Source: Paractinoplanes maris | GTDB taxonomy: Bacteria > Actinomycetota > Actinomycetes > Mycobacteriales > Micromonosporaceae | NCBI RefSeq assembly: GCF_023544465.1 | Contig: NZ_JALPVL010000010.1 | Location: 338,407 to 402,406 of the forward strand | Direction: 5' to 3' | DNA length: 64,000 nucleotides | Shown: piece by piece, positions 16,779-24,861 of the stretch | Layout of the letters: every line of letters starts with the position of its first letter | How positions within the stretch are numbered: the stretch's first letter is position 1 | Translations under genes and position numbers: made by a program | Notes under the pieces: generated by a model | Database searches by the model: none | What the model was told of the DNA's origin: nothing | The model's input: the letters and a program-made list of their open reading frames with translations, nothing else

Positions 16779-17983
16779 CAGAGCCTCTCCAGGACGGTCG
16801 CGACGCCCATGCCGCCGCCGATGCACAGGGTGACCACGGCCCGCCGCTGATCACGGCGTTCCAGCTCGTCGAGCGCGGTGCCGAGCAGCATCGCGCCGGT
16901 CGCGCCGAGCGGGTGCCCGAGCGCGATCGCGCCGCCGTTGACATTCACCCGCTCCGGATCGAGCTCGAGGTCACGGATGTATTTGAGGACCACGGCGGCG
17001 AACGCCTCGTTGATCTCGAACAGGTCGACGTCGCCGACGGTCAGCCCGGCCGCGGCCAGGGCCTTGCGGGTGGCCGGCGCCGGGCCGGTCAGCATCAGGG
17101 TCGGGTCGGCCCCGGTCACGGCGGCCCCGGCGATGCGGGCGCGCGGGGCCAGGCCGAGCTCCTCGCCGACCTGGGCCGAGCCGATCAGGACGACCGCGGC
17201 CCCGTCCACGATGCCGGACGAGTTGCCCGCGTGATGGACGTGCTCGATCCGCTCGAGCCAGTGGAACTTGCGCAGCGCCACCGTGTCGAAGAACTCCGTC
17301 CGGGCGAACGACGGCTTGAGCTTGCCCAGCCCCTCGACCGTGGTGCCGGGCCGGGGATGCTCGTCGGCGGTGAGGATGTCGAGACCGTTCTCGTCGCGGA
17401 CCGGCACGATCGAGCGCGCGAAGTGGCCGCCCGCCTGCGCCTTGGCCGCTCGGTCCTGCGACAGCACGGCCCAGGCGTCGACTCGCTCGCGGGTGAAGCC
17501 CTCGAGCGTGGCGATGAGGTCGGCGCTGATGCCCTGGGGCACGAAGTCGGTCGCGAACGCGGTCTCGGGGTCGAGGAACCAGGCGCCGCCGTCGGAGCCC
17601 ATCGGGTTGCGCGACATCGACTCGACGCCGCCCGCCACGATCAGGTGCTCCCAGCCGGAGCGGATGCGGGCCGCGGCCTGGTTGACGGCCTCGAGGCCGG
17701 AGCCGCAGAACCGGTCGAGCTGCACGCCGGCGACGGTGTCGGGCAGGCCGGCCAGCAGCGCGGCCGAGCGGGCCAGGTCGCCGCCCTGCTCGCCGACCGG
17801 GGTCACGATGCCGAGCACCAGGTCGTCGATGCGGGCCGGGTCGAGGCCGGGCAGCCGGCTGCGCAGGGTGTCGAGCAGACCGGTGACCAGCGAGATCGGC
17901 TTCACGCCGTGCAGGGCGCCATTTTCCTTGCCCCGGCCGCGGGGAGTGCGCAGAGCCTCGTACACATAGGCATCAGAGGGCAC
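16778..17983 (-). CDS. fadA: Acetyl-CoA C-acyltransferase (thiolase)
   Basis: A 401-residue thiolase catalysing the last step of beta-oxidation. Nucleophile Cys93 (DRFCGSG), His357 (GHPLGATGA) and the second catalytic Cys387 (LCIGGGMG) are intact, as is the GGVESMSRNP element. Length is typical. It overlaps the acyl-CoA dehydrogenase gene by 11 bp upstream and the FadB-like gene by 1 bp downstream, which supports a trifunctional-type complex encoded by one mRNA. Confidence 0.93.
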   Translation of the reverse strand: MPSDAYVYEALRTPRGRGKENGALHGVKPISLVTGLLDTLRSRLPGLDPARIDDLVLGIVTPVGEQGGDLARSAALLAGLPDTVAGVQLDRFCGSGLEAVNQAAARIRSGWEHLIVAGGVESMSRNPMGSDGGAWFLDPETAFATDFVPQGISADLIATLEGFTRERVDAWAVLSQDRAAKAQAGGHFARSIVPVRDENGLDILTADEHPRPGTTVEGLGKLKPSFARTEFFDTVALRKFHWLERIEHVHHAGNSSGIVDGAAVVLIGSAQVGEELGLAPRARIAGAAVTGADPTLMLTGPAPATRKALAAAGLTVGDVDLFEINEAFAAVVLKYIRDLELDPERVNVNGGAIALGHPLGATGAMLLGTALDELERRDQRRAVVTLCIGGGMGVATVLERL

Positions 17984-19136
17984 GGGCGATCAGCTCCTTC
18001 ATGATCTCGTTCGTCCCGCCGTAGATCTTCTGGACGCGGGCATCGGCATACATCCGGGCGATCGGGTACTCCGTCGTGTAGCCGTAACCGCCGAAGATCT
18101 GCAGGCAGCGGTCGACCACCTCGCACTGGCCCTCGGTGAGCCACGCTTTGGCCATGGCGGCGGTCGCCACATCGAGCTCCCCTCGGGTGTGCCGGGTGAT
18201 GCAGTCGTCCAGGAACACGCGCGAGACCCTCGTTCTGGTTGCGCAGTCGGCGAGAACCATCCGGGTGTTCTGGTGGCCGATGAGCGGCTTGCCGAAGGCG
18301 GTCCGCTCCTTCGCGTACGCCGTGGCCAGCTCGACCGCCCGCTGCATGGCCGCCACCGCGCCGACCCCGATGACCAGCCGTTCCTGGGGGAGCTGCCGCA
18401 TCATCTGGAAGAACCCCGAGCCCTCGGACTCCAGCAGGTTGGCCACCGGCACCCGGAAGTCGTCGAAGAACAGCTCGGCGGTGTCGTTGGAGTGCAGCCC
18501 GATCTTCTCGAGCAGCCGCCCCCGCCGGAACCCGGGTGCGTCGTCGCGCAGCTCGCAGACGATCAGGCTGATGCCGGCCGCCCGCTGCGACGGATCGGTC
18601 TTCACGGCCAGGATCAGCAGGTCGGCGACACCACCGTTGGTGATGAAGGTCTTGGAGCCGCTGATCACGTAGTGGTCGCCGTCGCGTACGGCCCGGGTCT
18701 TGATCTCCTGGAGGTCGGAGCCGCCGCCGGGCTCGGTCATGCCGATCGCGCCGACCAGCTCACCCGAGCACAGTCCGGGCAGCCACCGCCGCTTCTGCTC
18801 GTCGTTCCCGTACGCCACCAGGTAGCCCGTGACGATGCCGGAGTGCACAGCCAGGCCCAGGCTGCCCTCCCCGGTCAGCGTCTGCTCGTGCAGCAGCACC
18901 GCCTCGTGGGTGAAGTCGCCACCGCCCCCGCCGTACTCCTCGGGCACGCTCAGTCCGAGCAGCCCCAGCTCGCCGGCCTTGAGGTAGTGCTCCCGATCGG
19001 GATGACCCTGCTGCTCGTGCCGGGCCGCGTGCGGCAGCACCTCTTTGAGGAAGAAACCGCGGGCCAGCTCGGCCAGGTCGTCGTGTTCGGGCTCGAGCCA
19101 CGCCGGGGCATAGCCGTCCAGTCCTGGGGTGGGCAT
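17973..19136 (-). CDS. Acyl-CoA dehydrogenase, long-chain/isovaleryl type
   Basis: A 387-residue FAD enzyme catalysing the first oxidation of acyl-CoA. FAD/substrate motifs IGMTEPGGGSD and ISGSKTFITNG are clear. The C-terminal catalytic-Glu position of medium-chain enzymes is Gly (IYGGTNE), while a Glu occurs in LPQERL (Glu252), where LCAD and isovaleryl-CoA dehydrogenases carry their base. This argues for a long-chain or branched-chain substrate, in keeping with the racemase at the end of the operon. Start at the ATG at 19136 with GGTAGG upstream; it is the first gene of the operon and divergent from a TetR gene. Confidence 0.92.
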   Translation of the reverse strand: MPTPGLDGYAPAWLEPEHDDLAELARGFFLKEVLPHAARHEQQGHPDREHYLKAGELGLLGLSVPEEYGGGGGDFTHEAVLLHEQTLTGEGSLGLAVHSGIVTGYLVAYGNDEQKRRWLPGLCSGELVGAIGMTEPGGGSDLQEIKTRAVRDGDHYVISGSKTFITNGGVADLLILAVKTDPSQRAAGISLIVCELRDDAPGFRRGRLLEKIGLHSNDTAELFFDDFRVPVANLLESEGSGFFQMMRQLPQERLVIGVGAVAAMQRAVELATAYAKERTAFGKPLIGHQNTRMVLADCATRTRVSRVFLDDCITRHTRGELDVATAAMAKAWLTEGQCEVVDRCLQIFGGYGYTTEYPIARMYADARVQKIYGGTNEIMKELIARAL

Positions 19137-19154
19137 GGGTCCTACCTTTTCGGC

Positions 19155-19175
19155 TTGTTGGCGGGGTGTCAACAA
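19155..19175. promoter_or_regulatory. Candidate TetR operator between fad operon and regulator
   Basis: An inverted repeat TTGTTG-N9-CAACAA is centred at 19165 in the 50-bp gap between the two divergent starts. On the minus strand it contains TTGACA, a good -35 hexamer for the acyl-CoA dehydrogenase operon. Binding by the adjacent TetR protein would repress both directions; this is inferred from position and symmetry only. Confidence 0.4.
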
Positions 19176-19186
19176 CTGGGTGCAGT

Positions 19187-19798
19187 ATGGTCGTCGAGGT
19201 GAGTGTCGAGGCAGGCCCGCGCCGCCGGCTGGAACCGGACGCGCGGCGGGAGCAGATCCTGTCGGTGGCGGTGCGGTTGTTCGGGGAGCGCGGTTACGCC
19301 GAGGTCTCCACCACCGACGTCGCGCGCGGGGCGGGCGTGGCCCGCGGCCTGGTCAACCACTACTTCGGCACCAAGAAAGACCTCTATCTCGACGTCATCC
19401 GGGTGATGCTGACCGTCCCCGGGGTGGCGATCACCAGCCTGCCCCAGGGTGACCTGCCGACCCGGGCCGACGCGATCGTCGGGTGGTATCTCGACGTGGT
19501 CTCCCGGCACAGCCGCTCGTGGCTGGCCGCCATCACGGCCGGCGGCATGGCCGGCGACTCCGACGTCGATCGGGTCATCGCCAAGGCCATCGACGACGCC
19601 GCCGACGCCGTGCTGCGCGCCGTCGGCCACGAGTCGCCCGGCCCGGCCCTGCACGCGATGGCCCGCTCCTATGTGGGCCTGGCCGTCTCCACCGCCAGCG
19701 AATGGTTGCGCCGCGGCGTGCTCACCCGGGCCCAGGTACACCGCCTGCTCGCCGCCACCCTGCTCACCATGGTCGAGCAGGTCTTCCCGGACGCTTAG
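19187..19798 (+). CDS. TetR-family regulator, probable repressor of the beta-oxidation operon
   Basis: A 203-residue regulator. The N-terminal HTH is typical (RREQILSVAVRLFGERGYAEVSTTDVARGAGVARGLVNHYFGTKKDLYLDV pattern, roughly residues 20-65), followed by a divergent helical ligand domain. ATG at 19187 is preferred; GTG at 19202 is possible. Divergent from the fad operon with a shared 50-bp control region, so an acyl-CoA ligand in the manner of FadR/KstR-type TetR proteins is a reasonable inference. Confidence 0.85.
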   Translation: MVVEVSVEAGPRRRLEPDARREQILSVAVRLFGERGYAEVSTTDVARGAGVARGLVNHYFGTKKDLYLDVIRVMLTVPGVAITSLPQGDLPTRADAIVGWYLDVVSRHSRSWLAAITAGGMAGDSDVDRVIAKAIDDAADAVLRAVGHESPGPALHAMARSYVGLAVSTASEWLRRGVLTRAQVHRLLAATLLTMVEQVFPDA

Positions 19799-19800
19799 CG

Positions 19801-19852
19801 CCGCGACCACCCGCCGCGACCACCCGCCGCGCCTGCCCGCCGCGACCACCCG
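19801..19852. repeat. 13-bp tandem repeat, four copies
   Basis: Four head-to-tail units of CCGCGACCACCCG (third unit with three changes) directly after the TetR stop. Downstream, CCGCCC...GGGCGG can form a short hairpin before the convergent sialidase-like gene. No coding potential. Confidence 0.7.
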
Positions 19853-19892
19853 CGCTGCCGCCGCCCCCGAGGCAGGGCGGCCGCGGCGCGAG

Positions 19893-20924
19893 TCAGGCCG
19901 GGTAGTCGGACGGTGTCGTGAAGAAGCCGATCACGGTGGCCTCGTTGACGTCGAACCCGAGGGTGAGGAACCGGCCCGGCTCCACCTCGACACTCGACGG
20001 GTTGGCCTGGTCGGAGTGGCCCGAGTCGTAGAGCTGGACGTCGCCGTACCCGTCCCACGTCTTGCGCGGGTCGCGCACGAGCCGCCCCACCGTCTCGCGG
20101 TGCCCCACCCACCGCGAGGACAGATCGCCATAGGTGACCAGCACCTCGCCCGAGCTGAGGGCCAGCGCGTGGTGCGACTGGGCCGGCATGTCGGTCGGCT
20201 GCTTCTCGGTCCAGGTGTGCCCGTTGTCCGACGAGCGGCTGAGGTAGGCCCGGTTCTCCGTGGTCCGGATCAGCGCGACCAGCTCGCCGTCGTCCAGCAG
20301 GGTCAGCGTCGGCTCCTGGTAGTGGATGCCGCCCGCCTCGTCCTCGGCCAGCAGTACCTCGCTCGCGGCCGGCCAGGTCAGCCCGCCGTCGGTGCTGCGG
20401 ACGACCGTCGCCTGCATCCACTTGTGACCCGGCAGCCGGCCGTAGAGCGGCAGGAGCACGTCCCCGTCGGGCAGCTGGGTCGCCGCGCCGTGCGAGGCGG
20501 CCCAGGTCGGCACGGCCGGGTGGTAGCGGCCGTTCTCGTGGATCATGTTGGTGCCGACCTCGATGGCGTCGCTCCAGGTGCGGCCGCCGTCGGTGCTGCG
20601 GTGCACGAACGTCCCGTAGGTCGAGTGCAGCGGCGGGTTGGTGCTCCAGTTGATCACGAAGTAGCTGAGCAGCAGGGTGCCGTCGGCCAGCACCCCCAGC
20701 TTGGGGTCGCGGTCGTCCCACTGCCCGTCGACCACCACGCGCGGCTCCGACCAGGTCTGCCCGCCGTCGGCGCTCTCGACCACGGCGAGGCGCCCGTCCG
20801 ACCGTACGTGTGCGGTGCCCTCGCGATAGGCCGCCAGCAGCCGGCCGTCGGCCAGTTTGACGATGTCGGGGAAGTGCGCCAGCAGACCGTCTTCGGCCCG
20901 GGCCACAGTGAACGGCGTCGGCAT
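19893..20924 (-). CDS. Sialidase-like BNR/Asp-box repeat protein
   Basis: A 343-residue six-bladed beta-propeller protein of the exo-alpha-sialidase superfamily. Four Asp boxes are visible, including ESADGGQTW, RSTDGGRTW, RSTDGGLTW and RSSDNGHTW. The early DIVKLADGRLLAAYREG and the QEPTLTLLDDGELVALIRT segment fit sialidase-type propellers. There is no signal peptide, so it is probably cytosolic, and sialic acid as substrate is unproven; other glycosidase or binding roles are possible. The ATG at 20924 has GGAGG 9 bp upstream. Confidence 0.8.
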   Translation of the reverse strand: MPTPFTVARAEDGLLAHFPDIVKLADGRLLAAYREGTAHVRSDGRLAVVESADGGQTWSEPRVVVDGQWDDRDPKLGVLADGTLLLSYFVINWSTNPPLHSTYGTFVHRSTDGGRTWSDAIEVGTNMIHENGRYHPAVPTWAASHGAATQLPDGDVLLPLYGRLPGHKWMQATVVRSTDGGLTWPAASEVLLAEDEAGGIHYQEPTLTLLDDGELVALIRTTENRAYLSRSSDNGHTWTEKQPTDMPAQSHHALALSSGEVLVTYGDLSSRWVGHRETVGRLVRDPRKTWDGYGDVQLYDSGHSDQANPSSVEVEPGRFLTLGFDVNEATVIGFFTTPSDYPA

Positions 20925-20966
20925 GCTCGTACCTCCAAGGTTCCGGCTCCGCGTCCATCTAACCGC

Positions 20967-21770
20967 GTGCCGGACCGGCCCCGGACCCGGCCCCGCGGCC
21001 GCTCCGCTGACCAGTGGTTCCTCAGCGGGGTCACGCCCCACCGCGCCGGCGGCGGGAACGGTAGGATCGGCGGCATCGACAGCACTGTCACGCTCTGGCG
21101 GCCCACCGGGCAGGCCGAACTCGACCTCGTCGCCGGGTCCGGCTGGCGAGCGTGGCCGGCGCCGCTGTCCGCGGTGCCCGACCGGCGGCAGGCGACAGCG
21201 ATCGTCCGCGACGAAATCGTGCCGGCCGAGGGTGTCGGCTATGTGACCCGGTTCGAGGTCGACCGCGCCTTCTTCGACGGCCGTGGCGCCGGTCAGGTCC
21301 CGGCCGAGGATCTCGACGATTTCAACCGGCACGTCACCGGGGCCATCGTCGAGGAGGCCGACTACCGCGGCCCGGTCGCCGCCGAGGAGTTCGCCGAGGC
21401 CGAGGCCGTGCTCGGCCGGCCGCTCCCGGCCGCGTGGCGCGAGCATCTGCAGTCGGCCTCGTGGTTCCGCCGCGGCTGGCTGGCCGACAGCGGGGCGTAT
21501 GTCTGGCTGCACACCCCGCGCGAGATGCTCGAGATCCACGCGGCCTGGCAGGACTCGGTGGCCGCCCATCCCGGCATCGCCATCATCGGCGGCGACGGCT
21601 CCCGCGAGCAGCTGGTGCTCGACCTGCGCGCCGATCCGCCTCCGGTGCTGCTGGCCGACCTGGCCAGCGAGGGCTGGAACACCACGTTCCGCCAGTCGGC
21701 CGACGTCACCGAGCTGATCTCACGGGTCGAGGCGGGCACCTTCGAGTTCGACTTCGGCAAGGACTCCTGA
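20967..21770 (+). CDS. SMI1/KNR4-like protein, start uncertain
   Basis: The conserved part begins at about 21087 (VTLWRPTGQAELDLVAGSGW) and includes an SMI1/KNR4-type segment (AEAVLGRPLPAAWREHL, then VWLHTPREMLEIHAAW). Proteins of this superfamily often act as immunity or scaffold proteins, but this one has no toxin neighbour. The nearest in-frame canonical start is a GTG at 20967, which adds about 36 Arg/Pro/Gly-rich residues with no ribosome-binding site. ATC codons at 21066 or 21075, preceded by GGTAGG, would match the family N-terminus better. Divergent from the sialidase-like gene. Confidence 0.65.
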   Translation: MPDRPRTRPRGRSADQWFLSGVTPHRAGGGNGRIGGIDSTVTLWRPTGQAELDLVAGSGWRAWPAPLSAVPDRRQATAIVRDEIVPAEGVGYVTRFEVDRAFFDGRGAGQVPAEDLDDFNRHVTGAIVEEADYRGPVAAEEFAEAEAVLGRPLPAAWREHLQSASWFRRGWLADSGAYVWLHTPREMLEIHAAWQDSVAAHPGIAIIGGDGSREQLVLDLRADPPPVLLADLASEGWNTTFRQSADVTELISRVEAGTFEFDFGKDS

Positions 21771-21840
21771 GGCTGTCCCGTCGATCACGTCGGTGCGAGG
21801 CGAGGTGCGGGACGTCCGGCGCCGCCCCGCATGATCGGGC

Positions 21841-22308
21841 TCAGGGCAACGGTTTCACGAAGAAGACCCGGCGGAAACCGTGCTCGGTCGACCGCCCGAC
21901 CTCCCGGAACCCGCGCCGCGGGTAATACGCGATGTTCTCGGTCATCGCCTCGTTGGTGCAGAGGCGCACCTCGGGCAGCCCCAGCGATCGGGCCCGCTCG
22001 TCGGCGAACGCCAGGAGCTGCCCGCCGACACCTCGGCCCTGCGCGGCGGGCGCCACCGCGATCGTCACCACCTCGAGGTGGTCCGCGGACGTCTCGAGGT
22101 GCAGCACGCCGAGGATGTCGTCGCCGTCGACCGCGACCCAGCAGCGCCCGGCGGCCACCAGGGCGTCGTAGTCGGCCTCCATCGGCATGGGCCGGCACCC
22201 GATCCGCGGGATGTAGAGCGTGAACGCGTCGTCGACCAGCCGCCGCACGCGGGCCGCGTCGTCGGAACCGTGGGCCGGCCGGATGTCCATGCCCTCACTG
22301 TGCCTCAT
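21841..22308 (-). CDS. GNAT-family N-acetyltransferase
   Basis: A 155-residue acetyltransferase. Core elements are IRPAHGSDDAARVRRL, the strand-bulge LEVVTIAVAPAAQGRGVGGQ (acetyl-CoA pyrophosphate loop AQGRGVGG) and YYPRRGFREVGR. It acetylates an amine substrate that cannot be named. The ATG at 22308 overlaps the stop of the upstream FHA gene as ATGA; the ATG at 22290 (MDIRPAHG) is an alternative start. Probably co-transcribed with the Hsp70-FHA gene. Confidence 0.85.
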   Translation of the reverse strand: MRHSEGMDIRPAHGSDDAARVRRLVDDAFTLYIPRIGCRPMPMEADYDALVAAGRCWVAVDGDDILGVLHLETSADHLEVVTIAVAPAAQGRGVGGQLLAFADERARSLGLPEVRLCTNEAMTENIAYYPRRGFREVGRSTEHGFRRVFFVKPLP

Positions 22309-24008
22309 CGCCGCTGCCACGCCACCGCCAGGACGGCCAGGCCCACGATCACCGCGCCCAGACCCAGAGCCGTTCCCGCGTACGCCGAGAGCAGCCACCA
22401 AGCCGCCCCGGCGACCACCATCGTCAGACCGCCGGCCATCAGCAAAGTGGACGGTGATCGTTCGCCCTCCGCCGCGACGGGTGGCAGCGAGGTGTCCGGA
22501 CCGCGCGGAAGCGTCAGCCGCAACCGGGTCTTGCCGACCCCGATCACGTCGTCGTCGTGCAGCGGCTCGGGTCCGGTCAGCCGCCGCCCGTTGAGAGTCG
22601 TCCCGTTGGTGCTGCCCAGATCGCCCACCCAGAACCGCCCACCGGACGGGCTGACCTCGGCGTGCCGCCGGCTCGCATAGGAGTCCGGCACCCGCAGATC
22701 GGCGGTGGCGGCGGTGCCGATCGTCACCGCCCGCTGCGACGGCAGGTCGAACCACGTGGTCGAACCGTCCCCGGCGACGACCTCGAGCCCGGCCGCCCGA
22801 GCCGGCGCCACCCCCGGCCGAGGCGCCGCCGACCGCGGCGCGGCAACCAGCGGCGCGGCAACCAGCGGCGCGGCAACCAAAGGCAGGGCCCCCCGCGCGC
22901 CAACGGAGGGCGCGGCACCCGGCGCGGCGACGGAAGACGCGGCACCCGCTGCGCCAACCGAAGCCGCGTCACCGGGCGCGCCAACCACACGCGCGACAGC
23001 GGAAGCGGCAACCAACGGCGCCGCAACCAGCGGCGCGGCGGCCGTTCGGGGCGCATCGCCGCGAGCCAGCAGCGCGCATCCTTCCGCCACCGCCAGTTCC
23101 GGCTCCTTGACCGTGACCGGTTCGAGCCCGGTCGCCGCGGCGACCAGGGACCGCAGCAGCGGCATGCGACTGCCCCCACCCACGAGCAGCACCGCCGTCG
23201 CCGGGCCGGCCTCGTCCAGCGTGCGCACCACCCGGGAGAGCATCGGCCGGGCCAGGGCCTCGAATTCCGTCCGGGTGACCGTCAGCTCGATGTCGGCCAG
23301 CGGCACGGTCAGGGTGGCCGACTCCGCGAACGACAGCCGTTCCTTGAGCGCCCGCACCTCTTCCCAGAGCAGCAGCCGCGCGGCCCGGTCGACCGGTGTG
23401 AGCGGATCGTCCAGCCGGTGCCAGACGGCCTTGTCCCGCTCGGCGAGGCGGGCACCGACCATCGACACCAGGTCGGCGTCGAGCCGGATGCCGCCCGTGT
23501 CCTCAACCGTGGCGAACCCGTGCTGCTCGTATCCCGCCCCGGTGCGCCGCACCAGGCCCACGTCGCAGCTGCTGGCGCCCGCGTCGACCACGAGCAACGC
23601 CCCGCCCACCTCGAGCCGGTCGCCGAGACAGGCCGCGGCGGCCACCGACTCGCCCACCACCTCGACGCCGCCCAGACCCGCGGCGGTCACCGCCTCGGCC
23701 AGGGCGATCCGCCGCGGACCGGCCCACTCGGGCGGGCACGCCACGGTCGTCTCGACCACTTGCGGCCCGGCCGCCCGGCGCACCTCGGCGGCGATGCGGG
23801 CCAGGTGCCGCGGCATCAGCGAGCCCGCCCACAGAGGATCGCGGTGCCCCGGATAGATCGGGTCGGCCGACGACGGCGTGAGCGGCGAACCACCGGCCAG
23901 GATCGGGCGGGGCAGCATGCCCGGCGCGCGCAGCATCGCCACCGTGTGCGCGGTGCCGATGCTGATCCCGGCCCGCCACGCCCGTCCCGGCATGGTCATG
24001 TCAGGCAT
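22305..24008 (-). CDS. Hsp70-like ATPase fused to FHA domain and C-terminal membrane anchor
   Basis: A 567-residue mosaic protein. Residues 10-315 form an actin/Hsp70-like nucleotide-binding domain (GISIGTAHT phosphate loop, VVDAGASSCDVGLV, AVLLVGGGSRMPLL) without the DnaK substrate-binding domain. Residues 320-405 are an Ala/Pro/Val-rich linker with repeats of the type PLVAA. An FHA phosphothreonine-binding domain follows (about 408-500; Ser445-Arg-Arg-His and GSTNGT 465-470 are intact). Two hydrophobic segments (about 522-541 and 547-564) anchor the C-terminus. It could link Ser/Thr kinase signalling to a membrane site; function unknown. Confidence 0.85.
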   Translation of the reverse strand: MPDMTMPGRAWRAGISIGTAHTVAMLRAPGMLPRPILAGGSPLTPSSADPIYPGHRDPLWAGSLMPRHLARIAAEVRRAAGPQVVETTVACPPEWAGPRRIALAEAVTAAGLGGVEVVGESVAAAACLGDRLEVGGALLVVDAGASSCDVGLVRRTGAGYEQHGFATVEDTGGIRLDADLVSMVGARLAERDKAVWHRLDDPLTPVDRAARLLLWEEVRALKERLSFAESATLTVPLADIELTVTRTEFEALARPMLSRVVRTLDEAGPATAVLLVGGGSRMPLLRSLVAAATGLEPVTVKEPELAVAEGCALLARGDAPRTAAAPLVAAPLVAASAVARVVGAPGDAASVGAAGAASSVAAPGAAPSVGARGALPLVAAPLVAAPLVAAPRSAAPRPGVAPARAAGLEVVAGDGSTTWFDLPSQRAVTIGTAATADLRVPDSYASRRHAEVSPSGGRFWVGDLGSTNGTTLNGRRLTGPEPLHDDDVIGVGKTRLRLTLPRGPDTSLPPVAAEGERSPSTLLMAGGLTMVVAGAAWWLLSAYAGTALGLGAVIVGLAVLAVAWQRR

Positions 24009-24163
24009 AGTGCCACGTGATCACGCGATCGCGCTGCGCCACGATGCCCGGGACGCCGCTGGGGGGGTTCCACAACTGGACCCGACCTGCGCCGAGGCCG
24101 GTCACACCACCGGTGATCGGCCTGCCGCGGGCCGCACGCGGACGAAATCCAGGCTGACCCCAG

Positions 24164-24832
24164 TTATGAAACGCGCCCCAGGTCGGCGTTGACGTGTTTC
24201 AGGATCGCCTCGGCGATGGCTTCGACGGCGAGCACCTGCTGGACCCGGCCGGTGGTCACGGCCGCGGCCGGCATCGACGAGAAATCCGAGCTGGCCTCGT
24301 CCTGGGCCAGGACTGTGCCGCCGCAGTGGGCGATCGCGTGGACACCGGCCTGCCCGTCGTGACCCATGCCGGTCAGGATGACCGCCAGGGCTCGGGTGCC
24401 GCAGGTGACGGCCAGCGTCGACAGCATCAGGTCGGCCGACGGCCGGGCCGGCGGCAGGGCCCCGGTCGGGATCAGGCCGATCCGTGCCTCCGAGGTGACC
24501 AGCAAGTGGCGGGCGGGCGGGACGACCAGGACGGTGCCGGGCTCCATGAGCATGCCGTCGGCGGCCAGGGTGACCCGCAGCCGGGTGGAGCGCCGCAGAA
24601 TCTCGGCCAGCTGGCTGGCCCGGTTGGGGTCCTGGTGGAGCGCGACGAGAACGGCCGCGGGCAGGTCCGACGGCATCGGCTCGAGCACCCGCACGAGCGC
24701 GGTGATCCCGCCGGCCGACGCGACCAGCGCGATCACCGGGAACGGCACCGGGAAGGAATCGGGGGAGGGCAGTCTGAGGTCGACCGCGACCGGCTCCATC
24801 GCGGACAGATCCTGGACGCCTTGTTCCGTCAT
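24164..24832 (-). CDS. CheB-type methylesterase domain protein without receiver domain
   Basis: A 222-residue protein made almost entirely of the CheB C-terminal methylesterase fold. The catalytic triad is recognisable: Ser39 (ALVASAGG), His66 (ALHQDP) and Asp159 (LTGMGHDG). There is no N-terminal receiver domain, so it would not be regulated by CheA phosphorylation. It would demethylate or deamidate chemoreceptor glutamates; one chemoreceptor gene lies about 2 kb away. No cheR, cheA or cheW is in the window. Single-domain CheB proteins also occur in non-chemotaxis contexts. Confidence 0.82.
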   Translation of the reverse strand: MTEQGVQDLSAMEPVAVDLRLPSPDSFPVPFPVIALVASAGGITALVRVLEPMPSDLPAAVLVALHQDPNRASQLAEILRRSTRLRVTLAADGMLMEPGTVLVVPPARHLLVTSEARIGLIPTGALPPARPSADLMLSTLAVTCGTRALAVILTGMGHDGQAGVHAIAHCGGTVLAQDEASSDFSSMPAAAVTTGRVQQVLAVEAIAEAILKHVNADLGRVS

Positions 24833-24861
24833 CGCCCTCAGGCTACGCCATCGGACGACGG

